This document shows positions 1-5,846 of a stretch of DNA of 6,398 nucleotides, in pieces. Under the pieces are notes generated by a model. It was not told the origin of the DNA. It made no database searches and saw only the letters and a program-made list of their open reading frames with translations. Source of the stretch: an uncultured euryarchaeote (GTDB lineage Archaea > Thermoplasmatota > Poseidoniia > Poseidoniales > Poseidoniaceae); assembly GCA_937881505.1 (NCBI GenBank), contig CALGEM010000096.1, positions 1 to 6,398 on the forward strand, given 5' to 3'. Within the stretch, counting starts at the first letter, position 1. The number at the start of each line of letters is the position of its first letter. The position numbers and the translations under genes were made by a program.

Positions 1-1
1 T

Positions 2-382
2 GGTCTTGAACCAACGGAGTTCTTTATGCTCTCCGTTTCCGGTCGTGAGTCTCTGGTCGATACCGCTGTCCGTACGGCCAAGTCCGGGTACATGCAGCGA
101 CGTCTCATCAACGCCATGGACGACCTGAAGGTCTTCGACGACGATATGCTCTCGGTGCGAAACACCGCCAACCGAATCATCCAGTTCAGCTACGGTGAAG
201 ACGGCATTGACCCGTCCCGTGGTGTCCACGGTTCACCGTTCAACATCGACGTCATCGTCGACGCTGCGCTTGGAACAGAGGGCGGTCTTGAAGTTGACCG
301 AGAGTCCTACGAATTTGAGAGCGATGAGGAAGACATGGGCGCCTGGGAAGAAGCCGCCGAACACGACGGAGGTGAGAACTGA
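2..382 (+). CDS. rpoA1: DNA-directed RNA polymerase subunit A' (3' end, partial)
   Basis: This is the last 126 codons of the archaeal RNA polymerase A' subunit; the reading frame is open to the left edge of the window, so the true start lies outside. A' supplies most of the clamp and the active-site floor, and this fragment carries the bridge helix, which translocates with the DNA-RNA hybrid. Family landmarks read in order: EFF at fragment residues 6-8, LVDTAVRTAKSGYMQRRL across the bridge helix (residues 18-35), then IIQF.YGEDGIDP. The N-terminal hinge of the bridge helix reads SGRES where bacterial and eukaryotic homologues have G.R.G (see findings). The last 25 or so residues are strongly acidic and look like a flexible tail. 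The ATG at 26 is internal, not a start. The stop TGA (380-382) shares its last base with the rpoA2 start. Identification is very secure. Confidence 0.97.
   Translation, partial: GLEPTEFFMLSVSGRESLVDTAVRTAKSGYMQRRLINAMDDLKVFDDDMLSVRNTANRIIQFSYGEDGIDPSRGVHGSPFNIDVIVDAALGTEGGLEVDRESYEFESDEEDMGAWEEAAEHDGGEN
368..375 (+). promoter_or_regulatory. Shine-Dalgarno for rpoA2, inside the rpoA1 end
   Basis: GGAGGTGA ends six bases before the rpoA2 ATG at 382 and is read as codons of the A' C-terminus. With the TGATG stop/start overlap this suggests translational coupling, which would help keep A' and A'' stoichiometric. It also fixes the rpoA2 start. Confidence 0.8.
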
Positions 383-1947
383 TGGTCGTCAAGAGTGCAA
401 CCAAGAAGAAGCTCATGGATTTGGGCATTGAGGAAAACTTTGCTCACGCATTGGCTGACGACCGAAAGTGGGACGATGTCAAAGTGATGAGCCAAGCGGA
501 CATCGCCAAGATTTGCGAGACCGACTCCGAAACTGCAGGCAACATCCACGGCACCATCATCGCGGCCACCCAAAAAGGCCGTGATGGCGACGGTGAAAAC
601 ACCGGTCCGGTCACCAAGGTCCGCCTTGCTGGACGAGGTGCAAAGCGCCGAACCCGAGCCAAGACCGTTGTCGATATGGAGCCTTACGATTACGACCGTA
701 AGATGCAATCCATGGAGAACGAGTTGGCTGAAGACCCCGTCTACAAGAAGCTGGAAGAGGCCGTGGCCGACGCTGGCTCTGGCCGGTTCACCAACCGAAT
801 TCTTGCTGACTTGACCGTCGCTTGCCACAGCCGTGGCAAGAAGAAGTTGACCAAGCCTCAGGCCAAGAAAGTCATTGACGAAGCCATTGTTGCGCTTGAA
901 CGAGCCAGCATTGACCCCTATGAAGCAGCGGGCATCATTACCGCACAGTCCATTGGGGAACCAGGCACACAGATGACGATGCGTACGTTCCACTATGCTG
1001 GTGTTGCAACTGTCAACGTCACCCAAGGTCTTCCTCGTATCATTGAGATCGTGGACGCCCGAAAGGTGCCACAAACGCCGACAATGACCATCCGCTTGAA
1101 GGACGACCAGAAGCAAGATGGAAAGGCAGCACAGAAACTCGCTGCTGCCATTGAAGTCACCACCACGGTCAACATCGCCACCTTGGATACCGACGTCGCT
1201 CAACGCCGACTCGTGTTGAACCTCAACAAGGGCAACCTCAAGCAAAAGAACATGACCGCTGCAGAGGTCAAGGACAAACTAGAGCGCGCAACCCGACTCT
1301 ACGTGCAAGCTGACAAGGAAAAGAACCCTTCAACGCTCACGATGATCCCCGGTGTTCATTCCGAAGAGGATTTGGCAGACCTTGCCGAGAACCCACCCTC
1401 GTACACGATGCTCCTCCAACTGGAAGAAAAGATTCGAGACATGCGACTCAAGGGCATCCCTGGCATTGAGCGAGCAAATCCCCAACTTGACGACAAGACG
1501 GGCGAATACTACCTCTCCACCATCGGCAGCAACCTCCCTCGTGTCAGCGAGTTGGAGAACATCGACCGCTCCCGAACCTACACCAACAACATCATCGAAA
1601 TTTACGACTACCTTGGTATCGAGGCTGCTCGACAAGCCATCGTCAACGAATTGCAGATGACCCTTGATGGTGCTCGTCTTGAAGTGGACGTCCGCCACCT
1701 GTTGATGGTCGCTGACGTCATGACCTCAGAAGGTGAAGTTCGAGCCATTGGTCGACACGGTGTTTCCGGAACCAAGCACAGCATCCTCGCTCGTGCTGCC
1801 TTCGAAGTCACCGTCAACCACCTGCTCAAGGCCGGTATCATCGGTGAGAAAGACTACCTCACCGGTGTGGCAGAGAACATCATTGTCGGTCAACCCATCT
1901 CCTTGGGAACCGGCAGCGTGGCCCTGTACTACATCCCGGAAGAGTGA
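382..1947 (+). CDS. rpoA2: DNA-directed RNA polymerase subunit A''
   Basis: A'' is the C-terminal half of the archaeal counterpart of bacterial beta' and eukaryotic Rpb1. It completes the active centre with the trigger loop and contributes the jaw and part of the clamp. The 521 residues contain the trigger-loop signature QSIGEPGTQMTMRTFH at 189-204, with the catalytic-type histidine at 204. Further landmarks are KGIPGIERA (357-365), LGIEAARQAI (411-420), GRHGVSG (457-463), SILARAAFEVTV (467-478) and ENIIVGQPISLGTG (498-511), all in the expected order. The protein is longer than the roughly 390-400 residues I expect for archaeal A''. The excess is N-terminal: residues 6-62 resemble a helix-hairpin-helix, followed by a basic linker (80-94). 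No intein is visible. The start at 382 is supported by the strong Shine-Dalgarno and the one-base overlap with rpoA1. Identification is very secure; the role of the extension is unknown to me. Confidence 0.97.
   Translation: MVVKSATKKKLMDLGIEENFAHALADDRKWDDVKVMSQADIAKICETDSETAGNIHGTIIAATQKGRDGDGENTGPVTKVRLAGRGAKRRTRAKTVVDMEPYDYDRKMQSMENELAEDPVYKKLEEAVADAGSGRFTNRILADLTVACHSRGKKKLTKPQAKKVIDEAIVALERASIDPYEAAGIITAQSIGEPGTQMTMRTFHYAGVATVNVTQGLPRIIEIVDARKVPQTPTMTIRLKDDQKQDGKAAQKLAAAIEVTTTVNIATLDTDVAQRRLVLNLNKGNLKQKNMTAAEVKDKLERATRLYVQADKEKNPSTLTMIPGVHSEEDLADLAENPPSYTMLLQLEEKIRDMRLKGIPGIERANPQLDDKTGEYYLSTIGSNLPRVSELENIDRSRTYTNNIIEIYDYLGIEAARQAIVNELQMTLDGARLEVDVRHLLMVADVMTSEGEVRAIGRHGVSGTKHSILARAAFEVTVNHLLKAGIIGEKDYLTGVAENIIVGQPISLGTGSVALYYIPEE
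397..567 (+). other. Helix-hairpin-helix-like N-terminal extension of A''
   Basis: Residues 6-62 of A'' have the rhythm of a HhH/SAM-like nucleic-acid-binding unit: LMDLGIEENFAHAL as helix pair, then DDVKVMSQADIAKIC, then ETDSETAGNIHGTI as the final turn and helix. A glycine-, lysine- and arginine-rich linker (residues 80-94, AGRGAKRRTRAK) follows before the conserved A'' core. The fold is assigned by pattern only; DNA or RNA binding is inference. Confidence 0.5.
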
Positions 1948-1979
1948 GATTCCAACCATGAGAAACACATGTGGAGAAT

Positions 1980-1987
1980 GGAGGAAG
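1980..1987 (+). promoter_or_regulatory. Shine-Dalgarno for rpl30e
   Basis: GGAGGAAG, with core GGAGG at 1980-1984, sits seven bases upstream of ATG 1992. It decides the start in favour of 1992 over the in-frame GTG at 1971, because a start at 1971 would leave the ribosome-binding site inside the coding region. Confidence 0.8.
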
Positions 1988-1991
1988 AAAA

Positions 1992-2291
1992 ATGGATCTA
2001 AGCCGACAACTGAAGAACGCAATCGCAACAGGAAACCTGTTGTTTGGACAACGACAAGCCAAGGACGCCTGTGCCAACGGGAACGCCAAGATGGTCATCG
2101 TGGCAGCCAACTGCCCCGAGGATTACACGACGGACCTGCGTGCTGCCCACCCTGAAGTGAGCATGCACCGTGCACGCATGGTGAACCGAGAATTGGGCAT
2201 TGCCTGTGGTAAGCCCTTCTCGGTCTCGACCATCACCGTCCTCGATGCTGGCGACAGCGATTTGATGGCGCTTGAAAGCAACGTTGAGTGA
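1992..2291 (+). CDS. rpl30e: Large-subunit ribosomal protein L30e
   Basis: This 99-residue protein belongs to the L7Ae/L30e/S12e/Gadd45 RNA-binding family and is a component of the archaeal 50S subunit, contacting kink-turn rRNA. The length is typical. Family features seen are the N-terminal helix followed by TGNLLFGQRQ (13-22), the strand MVIVAANCP (34-42), ELGIACGKPFSVS (67-79), and VLDAGDSD near the end (83-90). Its place directly downstream of rpoA2 matches the common archaeal order in which L30e trails the RNA polymerase genes, and the 44-base spacing with a strong Shine-Dalgarno fits the same transcript. In many archaea nusA and rps12 come next; here they do not. The middle segment (residues 43-66) is the least conserved part. 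Identification is secure from the family motifs together with gene order. Confidence 0.94.
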   Translation: MDLSRQLKNAIATGNLLFGQRQAKDACANGNAKMVIVAANCPEDYTTDLRAAHPEVSMHRARMVNRELGIACGKPFSVSTITVLDAGDSDLMALESNVE

Positions 2292-2307
2292 TTCAAAAAC
2301 AGCGGGA

Positions 2308-2327
2308 CAAAGGCTTGATGGCCTTTG
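2308..2327 (+). repeat. Small perfect hairpin in the rpl30e downstream gap
   Basis: CAAAGGC and GCCTTTG form a perfect 7-bp stem with a six-base loop (TTGATG) in the 52-base space between rpl30e and the surface-protein gene. No T-run follows, so it is not a classical intrinsic terminator. It could be an RNA-processing or 3'-end structure, a regulator-binding palindrome, or chance. I see no convincing TATA/BRE promoter in the gap, only the A-rich TTCAAAAAC at 2292-2300. Confidence 0.35.
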
Positions 2328-2343
2328 ATGCACACGCCGAGTC

Positions 2344-5300
2344 ATGCGAGTGAATCATGTTGCGTCAGCGACCACGCTCACGGCCCTGCTTTTGACCAGT
2401 CTGCTCTTGGGTTTGGTCCTTGACCAGCCTCAACAAGCCCCGGTTTTGGAAAACCTGAATCCTGCCGAGAAAACATCGGCTCGGTCAACGTCGGCCGAGG
2501 TGTTCCTTGCCAGCGGTGGCTCTGGTTCGCACGATGAATTCTCAGGCGCCATCGTGGCGTCCGACAACGGCTACATGGTGGCCGGCGACGTCAATTCCTC
2601 GGCAGCATCGCTGACATTTGGGACGCACACCTACATCCCAACCTCGCCTTATAGCAACGGTAACGATGTTTTCGTGGCCTCGCTGGACAACAACGGTGGT
2701 TGGAACTTCCTCGTGGGCCCCGACCATTCCCAAGGCGGTGTCAGTTTCATGAGCGATATCGCCTCCCATGCAGGCAACGCCATCGTAACGGGCTACATGT
2801 ATGGCCCTGTTGATTTCGGACAAACATCCCTCTCCTCTGCCGTTCAGTTCGATGCCTTCGTCGCTCAAACGGATGCGGCGGGCAACTGGATGTGGGCCAA
2901 GGGCTTCCAGACCCTTCCCAATTCATCAAGCGATTCGAGCATTCCCAAAGCCATCGCAGTGGACCAGGTTGGTGACGTTATCGTCGCCGGTTATTTCTCT
3001 GGAGAAACGGACTTCGGCGGGACCACCTTCAACGTCTCCGACCCAGAGGTCTTCATCGCCAAACTCGACGGCGCAAACGGCGCCCTCAAGTGGGTCGTCA
3101 GGGGAAGCGGCCCAGGAAACCAGGATGTCACTGATGTCGTCGTTGACCCAAGCGGGAACATTCACGTTTCGGGCGTTACCCAAAACAACGTCCTCTTTGG
3201 AACGCAAAATTACGCAATGGTTGGCACAACGGATTCCTTCGTTGTCAAATTGTCCAGCTCGGGCTCGGTTCTTGGCATCACGGGTTACGGTATCGCAAAC
3301 CAAGCGGTCTCGCTGACCAAGATGGCGGTTGACAGTTACGGCGACCTCTATGTCGGTGGTTCGTTTGAAGGAACGATGGCCAAGAACGGATGGTCCATCA
3401 CCGCCAACAAGGGTGGTGCAGATTTGTTCTTCATCAAAGAGGGTACAACATCGAACAACCAATGGGCCAACATCGGTGGAACCAATGCTGCAGACGGTCT
3501 CCAAGGCATGGAAGTGACCTCCAAAGGCGAAGTGATTTTCACATCCTTTTTCATCAGTTCATCCTTTACTGGAGGCACCAAAGGAGCCACACCCACTACG
3601 AGCAGTTGGGCGACCATTAACGCCGATGCACTGATGGGAGGATTGACCAACACCGGCGGATGGTCCTGGCTGGACGTTACGGCCAGCAACGCCCTTGAAC
3701 TCGGCTGGGACCTTGCCATCAATTCCAGCGACATCGCTGTTATTGTAGGTTCATATGCCGGTCCGTCAGGAAGCAACACCATCACCAAGGGAACCAACAG
3801 CGTCTCAAGCACAGGTGGATGGGATAATTTCGTTTGGGCTTTGGATCCGTCCATGAAGGCTGACAGCGACAACGACGGTGTGCCGGATGTGACCGACAAC
3901 TGTCCCAACGACGTCAACCCGCTCCAAGAAAACACGGACGGCGACGCGAAAGGCGATGCATGCGACTCGGACGATGATAACGACGGCATCACCGATAACG
4001 CACCCGACGACTGTCCACGAGGTGGGGCAGCGAACTGGGGTTCAACGCAAAATTTCGATGACCCTGCGAACTCCACCGACTGGGACCGAGACGGCTGCAA
4101 GGACGATGTTGAGGACAACGACATTGACAACGACGGCGTGAACAACGATGTCGACCTCTGCCCTCGTTCTTCCTACCCTCCACCTCGCCCAACGTGGGTC
4201 TCCGATGAAACCACGGATGTTGACGGCGATGGATGCCGAGATACCGACGAAGATGACGATGATGACGGCGATGGGTTCACTGACGGGAACGACGATTGCC
4301 CAACGGTTGTTGGCACCTCAACGCTCGGCGAGGAAGGTTGTGTTGACAGTGACGGCGATGGATGGTCGGACGCCTTTGACGACTGCCCGACGGAATCTGG
4401 AAACTCGAGCATGGGCGGTAAAAACGCCTGTCCAGACATGGACGGGGATGGCTGGGCCGACGTTGACGATGACTTTGTCATGGACCCAACCCAATGGGCG
4501 GACATGGATGGTGATGGCTACGGCGACAACACAGAAGGAACCACTCCCGACGATTGCACATCGGTGGCTGGCACATCAACCCTTGACAGAGTGGGTTGTT
4601 TGGACACCGACGGCGATGGCTATTCCGATCCAGACGGCATGTGGGACACCGAATCTGGCGCAGACGCCTTTGTTGACGACGCCACTCAGTGGTCTGATTT
4701 TGATGGCGACGGTTACGGTGACAACTACGCCAACGCTTCATGGGAGGACCGAAACCCATCATGGCCCGGCGAGTACCGCACCGATGTCACCCTCCAGGAC
4801 GCTTGTCCAACCCAAGAGGGGACCTCTTGGCAAAACGGGATGATTGGCTGTCCCGACCAAGACGGTGATGGATGGTACAATTTGCAGGACGCCTTCCCCA
4901 ACGACGCCACGCAGTGGTCTGACATGGACGGCGATGGGTACGGCGACAACGCCTCTGGAAACGACGCTGACCAATGCCCCGAAATTGCAGGCACCTCAAC
5001 GCTCGACCGATTGGGTTGTGTTGATAGCGACGACGATGGCTACTCCGACCCAGACATCTCGTGGACGCCTGCTCAGGGGGCTGATGCCTTCATGGCCGAC
5101 CCAACACAATGGTCGGACCAAGACAGCGATTTCTTTGGCGACAACCCAGAGGGTGAGAGGCCCGATGCCTGTCCTACCGTTCGTGGAACCTCGTTCATCG
5201 ACCGATTTGGCTGTGAAGACGGCGACGGCGATGGCATTTCTGACGCCACAGCGGATTGGACCCTTGAGCAAGGAGCCGATGCATGCCCGTTTGCGTTTGG

Positions 5301-5829
5301 AAACTCGAGCGCCGATCGCATCGGTTGCGTGGACACCGACGGCGACAACTACTCTGACCCAACCCCGGATTGGCGTGCTGCTGATGGAGCCGATGCTTAC
5401 CCTGAAGACCCAACCCGCTGGATTCTTGAGCCTGAGGAAGAGGGAGCCCTCTTTGCTTCCTCCAATGTTCTCATCGGTGGCGGTGTTGGCCTTGTGGTCG
5501 TGCTGGCTTTGATTGGCCTCATCATGCGAGGTCGACGGCCCAAAGCCGATGATTCAACTTGGCAGGTTCCACCAAATGTGGGGATGCCTGACTTCAACGC
5601 TCAACCGGCTGCTGCTGTCCAACCCGGATACGCAGCGCCCGTCGCCATGCCTGACTTCGGCGCTCAGCCTGCTGCCGCCGTTGCGCAGCCAGCTTATGCT
5701 GCACCGGTCGCTCCTGTGGCTCAACCTGACCCTGCACGAGAATACTACAACAGCCTCATCGCTCAAGGCTACCCACACGAAGATGCAGTGCGATACACGC
5801 AGCAATACTTCGCCCAATTTCATGGATGA
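2344..5829 (+). CDS. Large cell-surface protein: propeller, TSP3-like Ca-binding stalk, membrane anchor
   Basis: This 1161-residue predicted type I membrane protein has an N-terminal hydrophobic segment (about 10-26, TTLTALLLTSLLLGLVL) as signal peptide. Residues about 51-506 form roughly seven repeats of 61-70 residues resembling SBBP-type propeller blades. Residues about 507-1024 form an Asp/Gly-rich stalk with about 17 D.D.DG-type loops and 20 cysteines, like thrombospondin type 3 repeats. A transmembrane helix (about 1041-1061) is followed by RGRR as the inside anchor. The tail contains a 21/22-residue tandem repeat (1081-1123) and ends in REYYNSLIAQGY...YTQQYF. An in-frame TGA at 2326-2328 rules out a longer start; ATG 2344 has no clear Shine-Dalgarno, so it may be leaderless or weakly translated. 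There is no lipobox cysteine. The likely place is the cell surface with the propeller outermost. Adhesion, polymer binding or a cell-wall role are all possible; no enzyme motif is visible. Confidence 0.92.
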   Translation: MRVNHVASATTLTALLLTSLLLGLVLDQPQQAPVLENLNPAEKTSARSTSAEVFLASGGSGSHDEFSGAIVASDNGYMVAGDVNSSAASLTFGTHTYIPTSPYSNGNDVFVASLDNNGGWNFLVGPDHSQGGVSFMSDIASHAGNAIVTGYMYGPVDFGQTSLSSAVQFDAFVAQTDAAGNWMWAKGFQTLPNSSSDSSIPKAIAVDQVGDVIVAGYFSGETDFGGTTFNVSDPEVFIAKLDGANGALKWVVRGSGPGNQDVTDVVVDPSGNIHVSGVTQNNVLFGTQNYAMVGTTDSFVVKLSSSGSVLGITGYGIANQAVSLTKMAVDSYGDLYVGGSFEGTMAKNGWSITANKGGADLFFIKEGTTSNNQWANIGGTNAADGLQGMEVTSKGEVIFTSFFISSSFTGGTKGATPTTSSWATINADALMGGLTNTGGWSWLDVTASNALELGWDLAINSSDIAVIVGSYAGPSGSNTITKGTNSVSSTGGWDNFVWALDPSMKADSDNDGVPDVTDNCPNDVNPLQENTDGDAKGDACDSDDDNDGITDNAPDDCPRGGAANWGSTQNFDDPANSTDWDRDGCKDDVEDNDIDNDGVNNDVDLCPRSSYPPPRPTWVSDETTDVDGDGCRDTDEDDDDDGDGFTDGNDDCPTVVGTSTLGEEGCVDSDGDGWSDAFDDCPTESGNSSMGGKNACPDMDGDGWADVDDDFVMDPTQWADMDGDGYGDNTEGTTPDDCTSVAGTSTLDRVGCLDTDGDGYSDPDGMWDTESGADAFVDDATQWSDFDGDGYGDNYANASWEDRNPSWPGEYRTDVTLQDACPTQEGTSWQNGMIGCPDQDGDGWYNLQDAFPNDATQWSDMDGDGYGDNASGNDADQCPEIAGTSTLDRLGCVDSDDDGYSDPDISWTPAQGADAFMADPTQWSDQDSDFFGDNPEGERPDACPTVRGTSFIDRFGCEDGDGDGISDATADWTLEQGADACPFAFGNSSADRIGCVDTDGDNYSDPTPDWRAADGADAYPEDPTRWILEPEEEGALFASSNVLIGGGVGLVVVLALIGLIMRGRRPKADDSTWQVPPNVGMPDFNAQPAAAVQPGYAAPVAMPDFGAQPAAAVAQPAYAAPVAPVAQPDPAREYYNSLIAQGYPHEDAVRYTQQYFAQFHG
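2494..3861 (+). repeat. Seven propeller-like blades (protein-level repeat)
   Basis: Within the surface protein, residues about 51-506 divide into seven units, starting near residues 51, 121, 185, 251, 312, 375 and 443. Each has a pattern like a D/S-rich loop, then AI.VD..G...V.G.F.G...FG, then D.FVAKLD..G...W. Good examples are DVIVAGYFSGETDFGGTTF (211-229) and NIHVSGVTQNNVLFGT (272-287). The pattern matches my knowledge of SBBP-type beta-propeller repeats. Seven units would close one seven-bladed ring; boundaries are by eye, and the last two blades are the most diverged. Confidence 0.7.
4549..4725 (+). repeat. 59-residue higher-order repeat, copy A
   Basis: Residues 736-794 form a longer unit combining two Ca-type loops, one Cys pair, GTSTLDR, GADAF and TQWSD. 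It matches copy B (residues 876-934) at 38 of 59 positions by hand count with no gap. Synonymous sites differ widely between the copies, so the duplication is old and the protein pattern is maintained. Confidence 0.8.
4969..5145 (+). repeat. 59-residue higher-order repeat, copy B
   Basis: Residues 876-934 are the same-length partner of copy A. The second Ca-type loop is decayed here (DQDSDFFGDN in place of DFDGDGYGDN). A shorter variant lies between the copies (residues 819-869), and two further truncated variants follow (941-980 and 979-1026). Confidence 0.8.
5464..5526 (+). other. Transmembrane anchor of the surface protein
   Basis: Residues about 1041-1061 are an uninterrupted hydrophobic stretch (VLIGGGVGLVVVLALIGLIM). 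An acidic EPEEEG precedes it and RGRRPK follows, giving a clear outside-to-inside orientation by the positive-inside rule. The C-terminal 100 residues are therefore predicted to be cytoplasmic. Confidence 0.85.
5584..5712 (+). repeat. Tandem repeat in the cytoplasmic tail
   Basis: Two adjacent units, residues 1081-1101 and 1102-1123, both start MPDF.AQPAAAV and end YAAPVA, with one extra residue in the second. They are Ala/Pro/Gln-rich and low complexity, and probably act as a flexible spacer between the membrane and the terminal motif. Confidence 0.8.
5737..5820 (+). other. C-terminal aromatic helical motif of the surface protein
   Basis: Residues 1132-1159 have the spacing REYY..LIAQGYPHEDAVRYTQQYF..F, which reads as two short amphipathic helices joined at GYP. 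It is unlike the low-complexity tail before it and looks like a small folded or docking element on the cytoplasmic side. Function unknown; I recall similar endings in other Marine Group II surface proteins but cannot check this here. Confidence 0.5.
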
Positions 5830-5832
5830 TTC

Positions 5833-5840
5833 AGGAAGGG
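5833..5840 (+). promoter_or_regulatory. Shine-Dalgarno for the small membrane protein
   Basis: AGGAAGGG lies six bases before ATG 5847. It sets the start there and not at the in-frame ATG 5826, which overlaps the preceding stop and has no such site. Confidence 0.65.
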
Positions 5841-5846
5841 CCTCCT

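Larger units (their letters stand above)
3862..5415 (+). repeat. TSP3-like Asp-rich calcium-binding repeat stalk
   Basis: Residues 507-1024 of the surface protein contain about 17 loops of the form D.D.DG..D, for example DSDNDGVPD (507), DSDGDGWSD (668), DTDGDGYSD (754) and DGDGDGISD (959). Cysteines are mostly paired 14-15 residues apart (652/666, 681/696, 738/752, 821/836, 878/892, 943/957, 981/995), as expected for disulphides bracketing Ca-binding loops. TQW[SA]D and GADAF motifs recur between loops. Two loops are degenerate (DQDSDFFGDN at 925, DTDGDNYSD at 997). Calcium binding is inferred from the loop type. Confidence 0.85.

Noticed and set aside
307..1245. Long minus-strand open frame of 312 codons opposite rpoA1/rpoA2
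   Set aside because: It lies wholly opposite securely identified polymerase genes, has no recognisable protein features and no ribosome-binding site; codon bias of the plus strand explains the lack of stops.
382..1947. Intein as the reason for the long A''
   Set aside because: The extra residues are at the N-terminus before the conserved core, the trigger-loop motif is uninterrupted, and no intein splice-junction or endonuclease motifs are seen.
1971..1991. In-frame GTG start for rpl30e, seven codons upstream
   Set aside because: The Shine-Dalgarno GGAGG at 1980-1984 would lie inside the coding region; ATG 1992 has ideal spacing and gives the usual family length.
2308..2327. Hairpin as a rho-independent-type terminator for rpl30e
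   Set aside because: No T-run follows the stem, and archaeal termination mainly depends on T-rich stretches, which are absent here. Kept only as a hairpin.
2344..2440. Lipoprotein signal on the surface protein
   Set aside because: No cysteine occurs near the end of the hydrophobic N-terminal segment, and a C-terminal membrane helix already provides an anchor.
3348..4145. Minus-strand open frame of 265 codons opposite the surface protein
   Set aside because: It is Ser/Pro/Leu-rich in a way expected from reading the Asp/Gly codons of the opposite strand backwards; no independent support.
3862..5415. CRISPR array, or RTX toxin repeats
   Set aside because: The repetition follows codons and protein motifs with variable spacing, not identical DNA repeats and spacers; loops are D.D.DG with paired cysteines, not the GG.G.D nonapeptides of RTX.
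4148..5512. Two long plus-strand frames (231 and 222 codons) inside the stalk region
   Set aside because: They are out-of-frame readings of the GAC/GGC repeat codons, Thr/Met/Ala-rich, with no structure of their own.
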